From NCBI GenBank assembly GCA_034509425.1, contig JAVTVJ010000076.1, positions 1,922,001 to 1,986,000 of the forward strand: 64,000 nucleotides of DNA, in the 5' to 3' direction. Positions 51,402 to 64,000 of the stretch are shown piece by piece. How positions within the stretch are numbered: the stretch's first letter is position 1; the number at the start of each line of letters is the position of its first letter. The translations under genes were made by a program, and so were the position numbers. The notes under the pieces are model-generated. The model saw nothing but the letters and a program-made list of their open reading frames with translations. It did no database searches and was not told where the DNA came from. The stretch is from Eopsaltria australis (taxonomy: Eukaryota > Chordata > Aves > Passeriformes > Petroicidae).

Positions 51402-54400
51402 GATTTTCCTGGAGAAAAGTCCCACTAGTAAAAAATTCTATTTTTTCTCATGTTTTCTATAATCTTCTAGGGGTCTGCACTAAAGTAAATGAGTTGGACA
51501 AGACTCTGCTATGATGGTAAATGGAAAGACAAAATTTATGTTTGTTACTCATTTTTTAAAAATTATTTTCTGTGAAAAACATATCTTGAAACATATTTTT
51601 CTGTGTTTTTTTCTTTTTCGTATTTTTCTCCTAGGGATTTTTTCACAGGATTGTTTCCCTTAGCACTTTTTTCCTGATTATCCCCAAATTTCATGGGACA
51701 GCAAATCAGGTCTTCTAGCAGCTTTAGGTCTAATTCAATGTCTAGCCTTGAGCAGTTTGTGAGCAAAGGAAACCTGGCACAATTGATCATCATGTAAAGA
51801 AAGTAAATAAACTGAATAAGTTGTTTGTTGAAATTATATTTGAAATAGCTTATATTTAGATTTCCAACACAATAAAAAGCAACTCCTAGGAAATATCACT
51901 ATCTTGTTAATATTCAGTATATATTTGAAAGAATGGCTAGGTTCTAAAATTATCTCAGGTTACTCAGGTATAATTTAGCTGTAGCAAGCTCTGTTCCATA
52001 GGTACAGGACAGCTGGTATCCTAGTTTCTCCCTAGGTGTCTTTTATTTCATGCAAAACTTAAGGATCAAAGAATGCTGCAGTGACAACCACTAGTAGGAA
52101 AAAAAAAAGTTGTCAGTCTCCTTTATCTCCACCATGGGTTACTTATGGTGGCTGACTTTGCTCCTTCATGTAAAAATACTAATTAGTGAGTTTGAGGAGC
52201 AGTGTCAATCTACAGTAATGCTGCTCCCTACAGCATCAGTCAAACTCTTTCTCACCTCTCCTAGTCTCACCTTCTCACTGTCTTTCCCCGGCACTAAAGA
52301 GCTCGTGACATTGCAACAAGAAAAATCTAATTTTTTTTTTCTTACCCAAGCTCTTTATGAAGCCAGCACAAGGCAGCAATGGGACTACACAGGGGGGGAA
52401 AAAAGGAGAGTGGAACAAATTCTTTAGCAGTACAAACCGAACATGAAGATTTCCCCATCTCACCAATGAGATATATGAGTGTGTGTGTGAGTGTAATTCA
52501 AATCACTTTATTTCTGGCCCAGCACTTCAGACTGTATCCTACTTTTTTGCTTCAGTCCTGAATTTTCTAAGGACTTGGAGAGGACCTCTTCTGTAATCAT
52601 CTGCCAGAAGATATCCTTAAGGGAGTGAATGCAGATGCCAGACAGCTTGAAACACAGACAGAAAGATAAGTAGAAAGATCCATGTAGCATCCCAATGTAT
52701 TTAATTTGATGTAGTGACAGAAAGGTTCATACTGGGCTTGTTCTAAATAAAAAGTTTCTATTTTTCTCACCAAGAACAACCATCCTGTTTCACCTTTTTT
52801 TTTGCCTTTTATTTGTCAACTTCAATTTGAGTTCTCAAATAGTTTTGTTTTCCTTTAAACCCTTTAGAGAAAAAAGTTGTTGTTAAAAAGATATTATGCA
52901 GTTTTAGAAAAAATCAGCATGATTTCCAATTGCACTGAGGAGACAACACCATTCAGATGATACCTTAAAACAAATCAGACCAAAGGATGTCACAGCAACC
53001 CTTCACTCAAAGCACTAAATGGCCCATAATTTAGTTCCCAAAATTTAGTTATCTGCCACAGGCATAACTCCAGAGCACAGCAAAATGGAGAAGTCTGAGG
53101 GCTGGTACTCCTTTAAATTAAAATGCTGGAGCATCTCTCCTACAGTGCTGATGTTGCACTCTAGTGATATTCCCTCTCTCATGATGTAGATCTGAAGTTC
53201 TCACTGTAACCACCACCATCTCCACTGCTGACAGAGGGACCTTGCATTTCTTCCCCTCTCTCTGCTCCATAAAAATTGTGACCAAGTGTCAATCTGATCC
53301 TCCCAGCATCTGCCAAAAGTAACTTGACGTCATCCCAGAAAACACTCTATTTTAAAAGCTATGTTAAGTTTACTGACTAAAAATGCTTTCCAACCAACCT
53401 TCCCATAATACAATTCATGGTCTCCATAGCAAACTTCTCTCTTGGCAAGAAGTCATGGCACGAACTGAGACTCAACAGGCTTTGTCAGGGATTGAAATCT
53501 TCAATATTTATGAACTACTCTGTTTATGAACTATTCTCATTGTTTTGCTGTTATTGAAACTGAAGTAATGTAGTAATATATAAAATTACACATATGAAGT
53601 TGACTTCTTACATCTTCTGCTACAAAACAGTTTGTTATAACATACTTTTTCCTAAGAGATTTTCTATCTTGTTACTTTCATGTTCAATTATGTATAATGA
53701 AGTCAATGAGGGATTTTGACACAAAAATACTTTGAAGACATTATTTATTGTTCAAATTTCACTGTTAAGGAATACAAAGTAGATCAATCAAACACATCAT
53801 GACAGAAAAGTGGAATGAATAAATTTGAAGTTTATTTTTGTCAGAGATTCATTTAATCTCAGGATCTTCTCACTTCAAAATGTTCAATATCCTTCTCTGA
53901 ATGGAAATAAAACTCTTCTACAATTTAATATCAGTTGTTCTTCTCTGGATTCAGTTCACATAAATTCTGGGTTTGACAGGGTTTATTGGACACGCTTTAT
54001 ACCATTACACTTCCTGAGAAAATCAGTTGCAAAGCTAAGAAAGGAAGAAGTTTTGTAAAATATGAAAATACAGTTAACATTTTCCTATTGTTGTAGAAAA
54101 TGGGAGAAAGAGAAATATGTAAGTGTCTGAATATTACTTGGAGCAGTCTGTGTTCCCATGGTAGGCAACTGATGGCTAATGAAGATTGACCCACCATATC
54201 ATGTAATTCAATTATGGAATAATAAATTACACATACTAGTGGAAGAAAAGAACTGGGCAATGTCAGAGGTGTGGATGTAACTGCAGGACCAGGAGGTCCT
54301 GAGCTGAACTTTGACAAAAGATGAGAAAATATGTAAAAAAGAGTGTCCATGGTCATGGGAGAACACCTCAGTGTTTTTCTGCAAATAGCTGACCACACTC

Positions 54401-57400
54401 AGAGTGACAATACCAGTTCAACCAGGTATTTTTCTGGTCTATCACAGTTACTTTTATACTCTAATAAAGGTATTGCTGCTGTTTATGGCCAGGACTGTAC
54501 AAGCCCCTCTGGTTTTATTTAACCCACTACTACCCATAGCAGCAATGTTAATCACATGAGAAAGAAGCTGCAGAATCAAGATCTGTGTGAGTGGTTCTGC
54601 TGGCTCCATCAGGGATTCTTAGACAAGTTAAGCTATGTCTGTCTGCTGATCCATGCCCTGATGGTGAAGAAATTGGCTATGACTTCCTTGCCTGGAATCA
54701 AATTTTCAAAACCCTCCCATATTCACAATGCCCACAACATAGTTGTTATAATTAGACCTGACAGAAAATATCACATTAGAAAATTATAATTTTTTAATTA
54801 CATTTTAAAAAAATTCTGACATTTTTAAAGTGGAATTTCAAGTCTAGTTTGAAATCTAAAGTGGTAAAAAAATACATAGAACATCATCAGTATGAACAAT
54901 TTCCACTGATTAAAAATCAATAATTTTTAATATTGCAGCTTTTAAAACAAAATAAAAGACAAAACTTCATTCTTTTGGACTGAAAATAAATGTAAAAATT
55001 TTTAAAATTTCTTTTAAAATGAAAATTCAAGTTTATTTCTTCATATGAGTTTCTGTTTTCATCAACATGACTGAATGACCCAGTTGGAGCTCTTCTGTTA
55101 CAAAACTTCAAAATCAGTAAAATCTAAAAAATCAGTAAATCAGCCAACTATTGACTATTTATTAATAAAAAGTCACCATGAGCACTGAAATAATCTTCTC
55201 TCTACATAATGGTACAGCTTCACATTCATATCTTCGTTTTTCCTCACTGCTGTTCGATAGATATTTGTTTTGAATTAGCTGCATACATTTCTTCATGTGT
55301 TAACAGAGCACAGCAAACCCAAATCTCTATGCCAGAGACGGGTAGCACTGTGTTATAGCCAGTAACTTACAATCAGCAGAAAAGCTTGATTAGAAGAAAC
55401 AAATAATCAAGGTTGTCCCTGGTCACAAATACCCATCTCCAAAGTATCAGTTGAATCATATCATTATTCAGCTACCCATTTAAGGTATTTGTAGTTAGTC
55501 TTTGCCAAGATATGTAAATATCAGTTACTGCCTCCCAAAATACACAGTTTACAAGTAAAGTTCATTTGATGAAACTAAATTATTGGGAATAATTAAAGAC
55601 TTTTACTTTCCCAAATAAAAATTTGAGCCAGAATATTATTGATTCAATGGGCTGATCGTGGTTTATATTCAAGACTAAAGGGAACACCAACATGCAGTTG
55701 GTAAACTGGAACTGATTTTCTTGTAATATAGCTGCTTTCAAAGAGCATGTCAGATGTAACAGAACACAGGCAACAAATCCATTTTTTATCATAATTGTTA
55801 GGAAAATAGATGAAATTAGCACATAACGTTCACAAAAGCTTACTCAAAACAAAGATGAAGAATAATGTAAAGAATGAAGGTGCGGAACAGTTTATAGGAA
55901 GGTTTGGATTCTATAATTTTCATCATAAATACACCACTCCTACCCCTCCCTATTCCTACATTTGGCATGACAACACCAGCATTGACTGTAGTGCCAAGTC
56001 TGTAACAGCAGTGGTGTGAGATAACTGCTAATGAGACCTGGAGGAATGGAAGAAGAAGTGTTAACTGTCTGCTGATTGCATTACACCTATATTAGACTGT
56101 TCACTGAGTATTCAGTCTTATTAATGTTGATTGGTTTGAGATAAAATAATTTCATCTACTCAGATCCCATTTTGTTTATAAGTAGCACACCTTTTGGACT
56201 GCTACCTTGGTGAATAGGCAACTTCTCAAAACACAGAGCTGTTAATGAATCAATTCCTGACCTAAATCTCTCCAAACTTAAATAAGTGATGGGTGACCTT
56301 TGTGTTGTGAGCCTCAAGTTTTCAAACTCTTTGATGAACTTTCAGGAGGAACACTGTAGAAAGGTCACTACTACATATTTAGCAGTTTCAGTTTCATCAC
56401 TATGTACAGTGTTGTTTAGTCACAGTGAATGTGACAGCCCAGAAGACAACACCTACATTTAAATATCATATTGGAGAAGAGCAAAGCAAAATATTAACTG
56501 AAAATTGTTTGTTTTGACCTGCTGCAGCAGTAAAGACCAAATTTTGCCCTCTAGACTTGGACTTGAATGTGAAACATCCCTCAAGAGAAAAGATTTCAAG
56601 TCCAACGTTTATGTTCACATCTTCAGTATGAAATATGTTATTGAAATGGAACTCTTAACAGAATGCACACTTCCCAATTAGGACAAAAATATTCCGTAGT
56701 GTTTTTGTATCATATGAGGAAGATTTAGATTCTCAGTGTTATAATATCAAACACAAGTTCCTTTTCTCTTACTCTTGTCAGAAATTTTGACCCTTGGTAG
56801 TACATTCAAATCAGCTGAGAGGAAGAAAGAAGAAGAATACTCTGTCTACAAGAAAGTGGCTTGGGATAAACTTAATATTTAAAATTACAAATGGTTTTAA
56901 TAAAACAAAAACTGCTTCATATTCATGCAGCTCCAGGTTTCAAACTATATAACAATCATGATCCCTCCAGTATTGTAAGGTACTTATCATAAGGTCATTT
57001 CAGTAAGGTATTTTGGTACTTATCATATCACTACATTAATCCATCACAATATGCTGATGGGACATCAGAAAGAAGACACAGAATGTTTTCTAATAGTAAA
57101 GCACCAGCATTCAGGGTGATCCACCTGCAGCTTGTGTGGGTCATTATTTAAATATCCTTTCAAATCTATGTAGGTTGGCTGAATTCTTAATTGGTCCCCA
57201 CTCATACTCTACGGTTGACAGTCTTGTGATAATTTTTTAAGATCATTAACACTATAGCAGTGTCCTGCAATGCAGGTTTTGTCAATCAAAAAGGAAGAGG
57301 TAATTATGCTCTCAAAGGCTTACAATGTCATTTAAATGAAGATGTAAAAAGGGATCACAATTCAAAAGTAGGGAAAGTAAGAAAGTAGTAAATGGCAATA

Positions 57401-57699
57401 CGAGCATACTATATATTTGCCATTGGTGTAAATGGATGTATGACTTCACAGGAAGACTGGGAAACTTAATTTGATCTTCAGAAAAGAGGTCACCATTAAT
57501 TGGTGTTATAGCCATTATCTATTATTATCACTAATGTTAGCTCTAAGGATCAGTGAAGGGAGGTATGATAAACCCAGGAGGTATCTTAATATTGTAACAC
57601 ATGTAACTACCTCTTAAAAAATAATTACTTTTGAGCTGTGAAGTTTCTTAAACAGAATGTTTTTCAGTCTTCACACACTTACTTAGCACCTACCTTCAA
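51402..57699. other. AT-rich intronic DNA with minor short duplications
   Basis: Two small duplications are visible: a 16-bp tandem pair at 53507-53538 (tttatgaactactctg then tttatgaactattctc) and a 13-bp direct repeat ggtacttatcata at 56979-56991 and 57015-57027. A (GT)n-like run lies near 52479-52492. No exon or transposon was recognised. Confidence 0.45.
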
Positions 57700-57930
57700 A
57701 ATTTTGTTCTTGAAGTGTCTATGCGTTTTGGTGCCACGCTCTTTGCAATGTCAGTCACCTTTAGACTTAGAAATATGGTGCTGAAAAGGAAATTCCACAT
57801 GACACATGATGGAAATTTGATCAGCTTATCAAATACGGACTGTCATCTGGACTATTCAATGTCGAATCATAAAGGCATTCTAAAGGCAAAATGCATCCTA
57901 TTTAAAGGAGATATTTAGCACTGGTCAGAG
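57700..57930. promoter_or_regulatory. Candidate conserved non-coding segment
   Basis: A non-repetitive patch with several CpGs (atgcgttttgg, gccacgctc, atacggac, tgtcgaatc) in otherwise CpG-poor DNA, plus a 67-codon frame at 57715-57918 without recognisable content. Retained CpGs and complex texture hint at constraint. No direct evidence of function. Confidence 0.2.
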
Positions 57931-59870
57931 AAAACGTGGCATAAAAGGCTCTGCAGTTTTTGAATTAATTTTACATTGGGTACAAACATATATATATATT
58001 GTGTTTCAAGAACACATCAAGTAAGGAGATGCAGTAGGAAAGAGCTAGAGATGTGAGATGAGATGTAGACAATAATTATTTGTGGCTGTGTCTAGCTTGC
58101 AAATTTGAAAAAATGGCACGTGAAGTTGGATTACTAGCTTAAAATATACCATGTATGTATATGCATACTGATTTTGAGAATTATTTTGTCTCCACATGTC
58201 ATACAAATTAGAGTGCTCAAGGACTGTGTGGAAGAGTTTATTCAGTGCTGGTGGCAGCAGCATTCACTCTTTCTATATTTGTGCCTCACCAAAACCACTT
58301 GTGTCAGAAGTGGGAGACAGATTTGATGCCTCCTCCAACAGAAGGACATGAACCTGCAGTTACTGCTGTCGAAGAGGAAGAAGAGTTTTCCAGGTCATAC
58401 AATATGGAGGGATGTTGGAAATATCACTCTTGGTGAGACATGTCAGTGGGCATGCAAAGGACCGAATAAATAAATGTTATTCTAAATTTGTCTTCCTTTC
58501 TTTAGAGGTGCAGTTTTAGGAGACACAGGAAACAGCAACATGGATATCCTTGGACCAACCTGTTGCCTTCCTTACCTCTGTATTTTCCATCTGGCAATTA
58601 CTTACCACAAAGAATGCAAAAAGGCAGATGCCTTCTCCACAGTATATTCAGACAACCCTGGACTTAATATTTCATATGTCCAGACTCAGGCATTTTCTTT
58701 GTAGTGTGCAGTATCTCTGAATGACTCTGAAAAATCTTAAGAACTACCATTACCTCTCTATCTAAAAGGTATTCCATCTATGAAGAGATTTACTCAGTCT
58801 TTGTCTAAGAACTCTGAATAATTCCATGTGACTAGATACCTGCAAGATTAGACTTTATAATGTCTGACTTATTGCTCAAAATAAATGATGTGATCATCTC
58901 TCCATCATCCCATTAATGTTTGATAAGTTTTCCAAGATTCTTATTTAAACATTTTGTTGTACCTGTTTTGGAATTGTTTTCTACTGAGATAGATCTGATT
59001 TACCTTTTTTAATATTTTGCAGTGGAAGAATGTGTAGGAAGTAACTTATAGTATCTTCAGGGGAAAAAAGAACCCTGTATGTAAATTTGAGAAATTCAAC
59101 TGCTATTTTTAACCACTAAACTGGTAAGAAGTCTAATTAAACTATTTTTGTCTTTTGCATGCCTTGATACTGTCTATGGTAATAATGGAAACAATAACAC
59201 TGAATTATTTAGAGCCTCTTGTTTGGATGCACCAGGAATCTGCTCTTGGATAATAGTTTCAAAGGTTTTCATCTGACTATCTCCCAAATATAGCTTCTTT
59301 TCTATTATTCTGCTTATTACTCACTTCAGTTGATGCTTTCATATCTCCCGCATGCCCTGTGCATTTCCATACATCTTTTGTTCTTAGACTGTCTATACAA
59401 ATCAAAGTATGCACAGTGAGCCCAGGCACCACCACCTTCTTGCCTTTAACCTTTGTATTTTTTTGCATACCCTCTTTGAAGACTTTACTGTAGTTCTAAT
59501 ATATAGAAGAAAGTACATTTCCTTCATCTTCAACACCCATGGAAATATTTTATCACTTGTAAGAATACTTCTACATAGGCCCTCATGTTAGCAGAGTAAG
59601 AGACAAAGAATGCAGCCAGCAGTAAATTTGTGGTAAGATGTCCAGTATGATCTCATCTGCAACTCCGTTTTGAGGGTATAAATCTCCCCAATCTGATAAT
59701 ATAATTTAGAATAGGGAAAAGAGTGATTAAAACGCCTTCTACACTTACCTTCCGTTTTATGTGCAGATTTGCTAACAGTTAATGACTAAACCAGGGACAA
59801 ATAGTGATGACTTGTGCCCTCAATGCTTATGTGTAACTTTGAAATGGCTGTGAGTATTACAAAATTCCAG
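57931..59870. other. AT-rich intronic DNA, nothing recognised
   Basis: A short (TA)n run lies near 57989-57999. Otherwise no repeat or exon. Confidence 0.4.
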
Positions 59871-59875
59871 TCTGA

Positions 59876-60097
59876 CTATTCAGAGTTGGGAAAGGACATT
59901 TTATTGCTACGGTCACATTTACATGAGCAGCAGGTGTAATTATACTGATGCACACCATAGTAAGCAGGGCAGCTGGAAGTACTCACTCTGTCCAAGCAAC
60001 AGCATGGGTCACTGAGCCCTCCAGACTGCAGCTGCCCATTGACTCCAGGCTGCACTGGCAAGCTCTGTCTAATCCGGAGCAATGAAACTTCTATCAC
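59876..60097 (-). other. Unidentified cysteine-rich short open frame
   Basis: A 73-codon minus-strand frame carries eight cysteines within about 27 residues near its C-terminus (PCCC, SSCP, TCCSCKC). An AATAAA on the same strand lies inside its last codons (59905-59900). There is no signal peptide at its start, and the spacing matches no zinc-binding or disulfide family that I know. It may be a chance frame, part of an unannotated exon, or an old retrocopy. Embedded GT/AG dinucleotides do not define an exon clearly. Confidence 0.15.
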
Positions 60098-61264
60098 TTC
60101 TTAGTGAATATTCCTTATCTGGTTCTTTGTCTCATTACATGCTTTCCTTTTCATCCCTTCCTTGGAATTCTTGCCTTTCTCATTAAAAACTTAATTCCTA
60201 TTGCTTGCAAATAGATTATGCAATTCTACTTGCCTCAAAGTGATCAAAATACCTCATACCATATTTAATACAAATGAACTGGTTCACGGATTTTGATCAT
60301 ATTAGCCTGACTGAATTAGGTTGAGTTTCCTGCAGCTTCTTTCTACTGCTAAAGTTTTTTTTTCCATGCCTTTAGCCTACTCAGTATATTTAGTTTGTGA
60401 TTCATTTCTTTAGAGCTCTGAACTATTTTCTGACTCACTGGGAATCATTTATTCTCTTTTGGTTTCATCAGGACAGGTTTTCAGATTTCAGCTCTCAAAT
60501 GTCATCATTAATGTCTCAAAGTTTGTTTACAAAAGACTTTTTGTCTCACATAGAGGAACACTGATGGTGCCTCACTAATGAAAGCTGTTCCAAAACATTC
60601 ATGTCCTAAGATATTCTCTTTCTCTGCAACCTTTCCATAACTTGTTAATTAATGAATTTTTCCCACAGTGCCTGGGTGGTTGGCTCTTTTCCCTAAGGAA
60701 AGAGGTTGCCCCCAAGCTTTCTTTGAATAAATGTAATATCATCAACTGTTAGTATACAAAAATAGCAAGGATGCTATGTGTGCTGTCTGCTAAAATTAAA
60801 GCAAGAATAAAATTGATCAAAAATGATATGATGTATCATTAGTGAATTTGGGGCTCTAGTTATTTGCCTTATGATCCTCAGAACCTAGGATGTACTTGGC
60901 TGACATTTCCAACTTGTTTCCTGAAAACATAAAGGCAGAATTTTCATTTCACTAGTGAAATATTAATTTTTCCTCAATTTGTGCAATGGAAGGACTTGGA
61001 ATATTTAAAAGAAAGCATGCCAATATTATAATTATCATTATTAACTAGATGATAAAAAATATATCTGCATTATTAAAAACAATCACTACAAAAATTGATT
61101 ACTGGCTCCCAGTGCCTTTTATATGCCCTAATGTATCCAAACCATCTGCACAGAGTTGGCATGAAGGACAGGTTTACAGAAAACCCACATCCTTCTGGAG
61201 CTGCAGTTGTAGACAAGGTGAGGTATCTGTCAACATATAAATCAACACTGAATATTTAGAATTA
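60098..61264. other. AT-rich intronic DNA, nothing recognised
   Basis: No repeat, exon or RNA gene identified. Confidence 0.45.
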
Positions 61265-61800
61265 GGCAGCTTAATCCCAGTCTGTGTGTCCACAGTACAC
61301 GGCAGTGTTTTCCCTAAGCCTCACATGCCCCAGTGGTGCTTTTACACTGAGGATATTTATCTATAGCATGACGAAGCATAAGGGCATAAATCAGTGCTGT
61401 GCAACACACGGTCCACTGGGATAGTGCTGGAAGAAGACTGCATAGGATGGAGGGAATGCATCCTGTTCCCTGGAGCAAACTGTCCCCAGCACCACAGCTG
61501 GCTTGGAGAGCAGAAGACATGGCATGGCACACATTGCTCTGCACGTGGTCCGAGGCTGGGCTTCAGGGGCAGACCCTGGATCAGCTGGATCAGAGTTATC
61601 TGGTAGTGGAAATGTAACCTGAGTGATAACAAGGGAGAGGGCCAGCTCAGGTACACTCAGACAAGGCGCCCCAGTTTAGGTGTCTGCACTGTGTCATATC
61701 CATGAGTGCTTTGGTGTTCCAGTGCATAGGGCCTCAGTTCAGGACATGCCTGGTAGGATCTAAGGCACCAGTGCTGCTGTGACTTAAAAGCAGGGTTATA
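61265..61800. other. GC-elevated segment of unknown origin
   Basis: About 530 bp stands out from AT-rich flanks, with words such as tggtccgaggctggg and aaggcgccccag. Overlapping frames of 70-99 codons on both strands reflect low stop density in GC-rich sequence. It has no CR1 words and no LTR start or end that I can place. It may be an old LTR or DNA transposon, or a conserved element. Confidence 0.25.
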
Positions 61801-64000
61801 CAAATGTGATTCAGTACATACAGGATATGTTTATCCTTTGGGACTGGCAGCTGGAGAACAATCTGTAGAAAAATGTAGGGAACTTGGTGCCTACTTCCTA
61901 ATGTGATCAATAGTCTCTAGGCTCCATGGAATAGCTCTGTCTTGAATATCATGGAAATTTGGATCAACAGTTCACATGAACACTTTGACATCTTAATCTG
62001 AAGTTAAACTCCTTCAGAGGACTTTATTTTTTTAATTAATATCCATCAGCAAATTGCACTCTGATAAACTTTTTAAAAGTTTCATTAAAATGGGAAAGAT
62101 TACTTGGAGAATTATTTAAAACTTGAAACTGTGTATAAATTGAAAAAGGCAATGAAGTTGCATCCCTAAGAGCAAAATGAAACAGCTAAGCAAAAGAAAT
62201 AATTCCTGTCATATCTAGGATTATTTCACTCATTATTTCCTCTTATCCTGGACAGGAGTTGAGCACAGAGATGTTGAACAAAAGAAAACTTTGGCCAAAA
62301 ATTTTGAAAAATTTCAATTCAGAAAGTATAAAAATATCAACTACCAATGAACAGCAGTTTGATCTTTTTCTGATTCTTGTTTGGTTTAGTTTCTGACCTG
62401 TATATATTTGTCTTTGAAATGTGAGCCATTTGTATTTCTATGAGCTGAGAACCATGATGATATGTTGGAATTCATTCATCCCTTACTTAGACACAAAATG
62501 GGCATTGTGATCAGCTTTTCTGGGGCATCCAGGTGTTCAGAATAACATTATTTGGACAGCCGAAATTTCCCCAGATGGAAGTAGATTTAGAGCTGCAAGA
62601 AGTACACAGTGATTCACTGAGTTTGGATGGGGTGTCTCTGTTCTGTGAGTCAGTCACTTACAGAAAATAAGCAATTAGGATACATATTTAAAGTAGGCCA
62701 CCTTTTGATAAATATTACATCCATGACATGCAAAATAGTAAAAAGTAGGGCGATTTAAGTTAGCATGAAATAATCCCCTTTAATGCCAAAATAATGAGAA
62801 GGAATTTAAAAAGCCAAGATCTTAATGTCCTTCAAAAGGTTGCAGCTTACTTTGAAACTAGGCTGCCAAATGACACATAAAATACACTTTAATAAATGTA
62901 ATGTGTCTTGGTCCCAAAATAAACACAAGAACACAATAGATGGATCAAGCAGTGTGAAAACCTTATAAACTTGTGCTCAAAGTTCTTGTTTAAATCTCTC
63001 CTCCAAACTCTAGTTATTACATAGAAGCAGTTACATCTGCTCCTGGGATTTACAATAGCAGTAAAAAATCATTTATTGATAATAATTTTCTGTTCAGTAA
63101 CAGATCTTGATTTTTTAAGAAACAGAAGGGACATCTCATTCTGCCTGTTGCAGCTGAACAATATTTCTTCAAGCTTTCCCATTTTGTCTGTTTCCAGTTT
63201 CCCATACAATCTGACTTCAAACCAGTAACATTTGGCTGAGTCAAAGCTAAGATGGCGGAATAGGCATAACTGTTAGATATAAATTCTAAACAAAGGAAAC
63301 ATGAGGTTTATCCAACTAAAAAGAAGTTGAGTAGAGACATTAACATGGTACAAAAAACTGCTGTTATCAAAGCAACATGATTTTAAGAATTAAATTAGAA
63401 ATAAGTTTGATAAAATTAATAATCAATAAGATTCATTTCAGTCTAGTAATTCTAAATATTTTAATTCATGGACTTGAAAAATAAGAGTCTAATAGAGCCT
63501 AAGCATCACATTAAGAATTGGCTAATAGTTTCTTAGACATGTAAAAGGGGAATTAATTAATATACTGTAGCCAGATCCTTCAGGCAGTAATCCTGGTCCT
63601 TCTGGCATCTAACATTCCTGTTACAGGCCTGGAGAGAAATTAAGAAGTATTAATCAATTCCAAAAACCTATGAAGGCAGATGAACTGCAAAATATAAACA
63701 AAAATAAACCAAAGTTTTGGAACATCCTGAGTGATTCAGCAAGTTTCATATAAACTACAGAAGTGTTTGAATATAGCCAAATGTGAAATTATATGTTTAT
63801 AAACAGAAGAGGAAGTCTGTATCTGAAGAATGGAAATCTCTATTCAGACAATCAATGGCTCCTGAAAAGGACTACAATAATTCATTATCTGAGCATAAGT
63901 TTCTGGGCAATTCAAGAGGCTCTACAGAAGCTGAGGCAGATTGAAGCTGAGTAAACACTCTCCTTATCTGTGTGCTTGGCTTTGTAATAGCTGCTGATGT
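61801..64000. other. AT-rich intronic DNA, nothing recognised
   Basis: No recognised repeat or exon up to the window edge, and in particular no upstream GRM5 exon ending in a HTEG-type frame. The frame at 63244-63050 has no recognisable content. Confidence 0.45.

Noticed and set aside
54000..54398. 133-codon minus-strand frame, the longest in the window
   Set aside because: Composition is Ser/Leu/Phe-rich as expected for AT-rich intron and overlaps another frame; no domain, signal or splice context.

Overview
The window looks like vertebrate nuclear DNA, most likely from a bird. It is AT-rich, has no dense coding, and carries many truncated CR1-type LINE copies. Several of these end in the (ATTCTATG)n 3' signature that is typical of avian CR1. 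Two long-terminal-repeat types also look avian to me, possibly passerine, but the species call is inference.

Only one exon can be assigned with confidence. It lies on the minus strand at 28516-28765 (250 bp). It encodes part of the extracellular glutamate-binding (Venus flytrap) domain of a group I metabotropic glutamate receptor, and the residues fit GRM5 (mGluR5) better than GRM1. Both splice sites are canonical: it enters in phase 1 and leaves in phase 2. GRM5 is therefore transcribed right to left. Positions 28766-64000 belong to the intron upstream of this exon, and 1-28515 to the intron downstream. I found neither neighbouring coding exon, so each flanking intron runs past the window edge.

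The introns hold the following. (1) About ten CR1 fragments in both orientations: near 2.6, 7.5, 12.9, 20.4, 21.5, 24.4, 37.9, 39.4 (weak), 41.2 and 45.7 kb. (2) A GC-rich retroviral-type LTR with possible leader sequence at about 20560-21280, between two CR1 pieces. (3) A near-complete solo LTR of a different, ERVL-like family at 30803-31398, and a 5' fragment of a related LTR at 13199-13325. (4) Simple repeats, notably a (CCTTTT)16 tract at 4567-4662. (5) Several unusual non-repetitive stretches that could be conserved non-coding elements or old retrocopies. The best of these is 42500-43110, with a cDNA-like minus-strand ORF at 1455-1700 as a second candidate.

Most open reading frames of 60-130 codons here are chance frames in intron or lie inside repeats. 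I see no tRNA or rRNA gene, no CRISPR array, no prokaryotic operon and no convincing new biological system. The findings below are leads whose status depends on alignment or expression data I cannot run.
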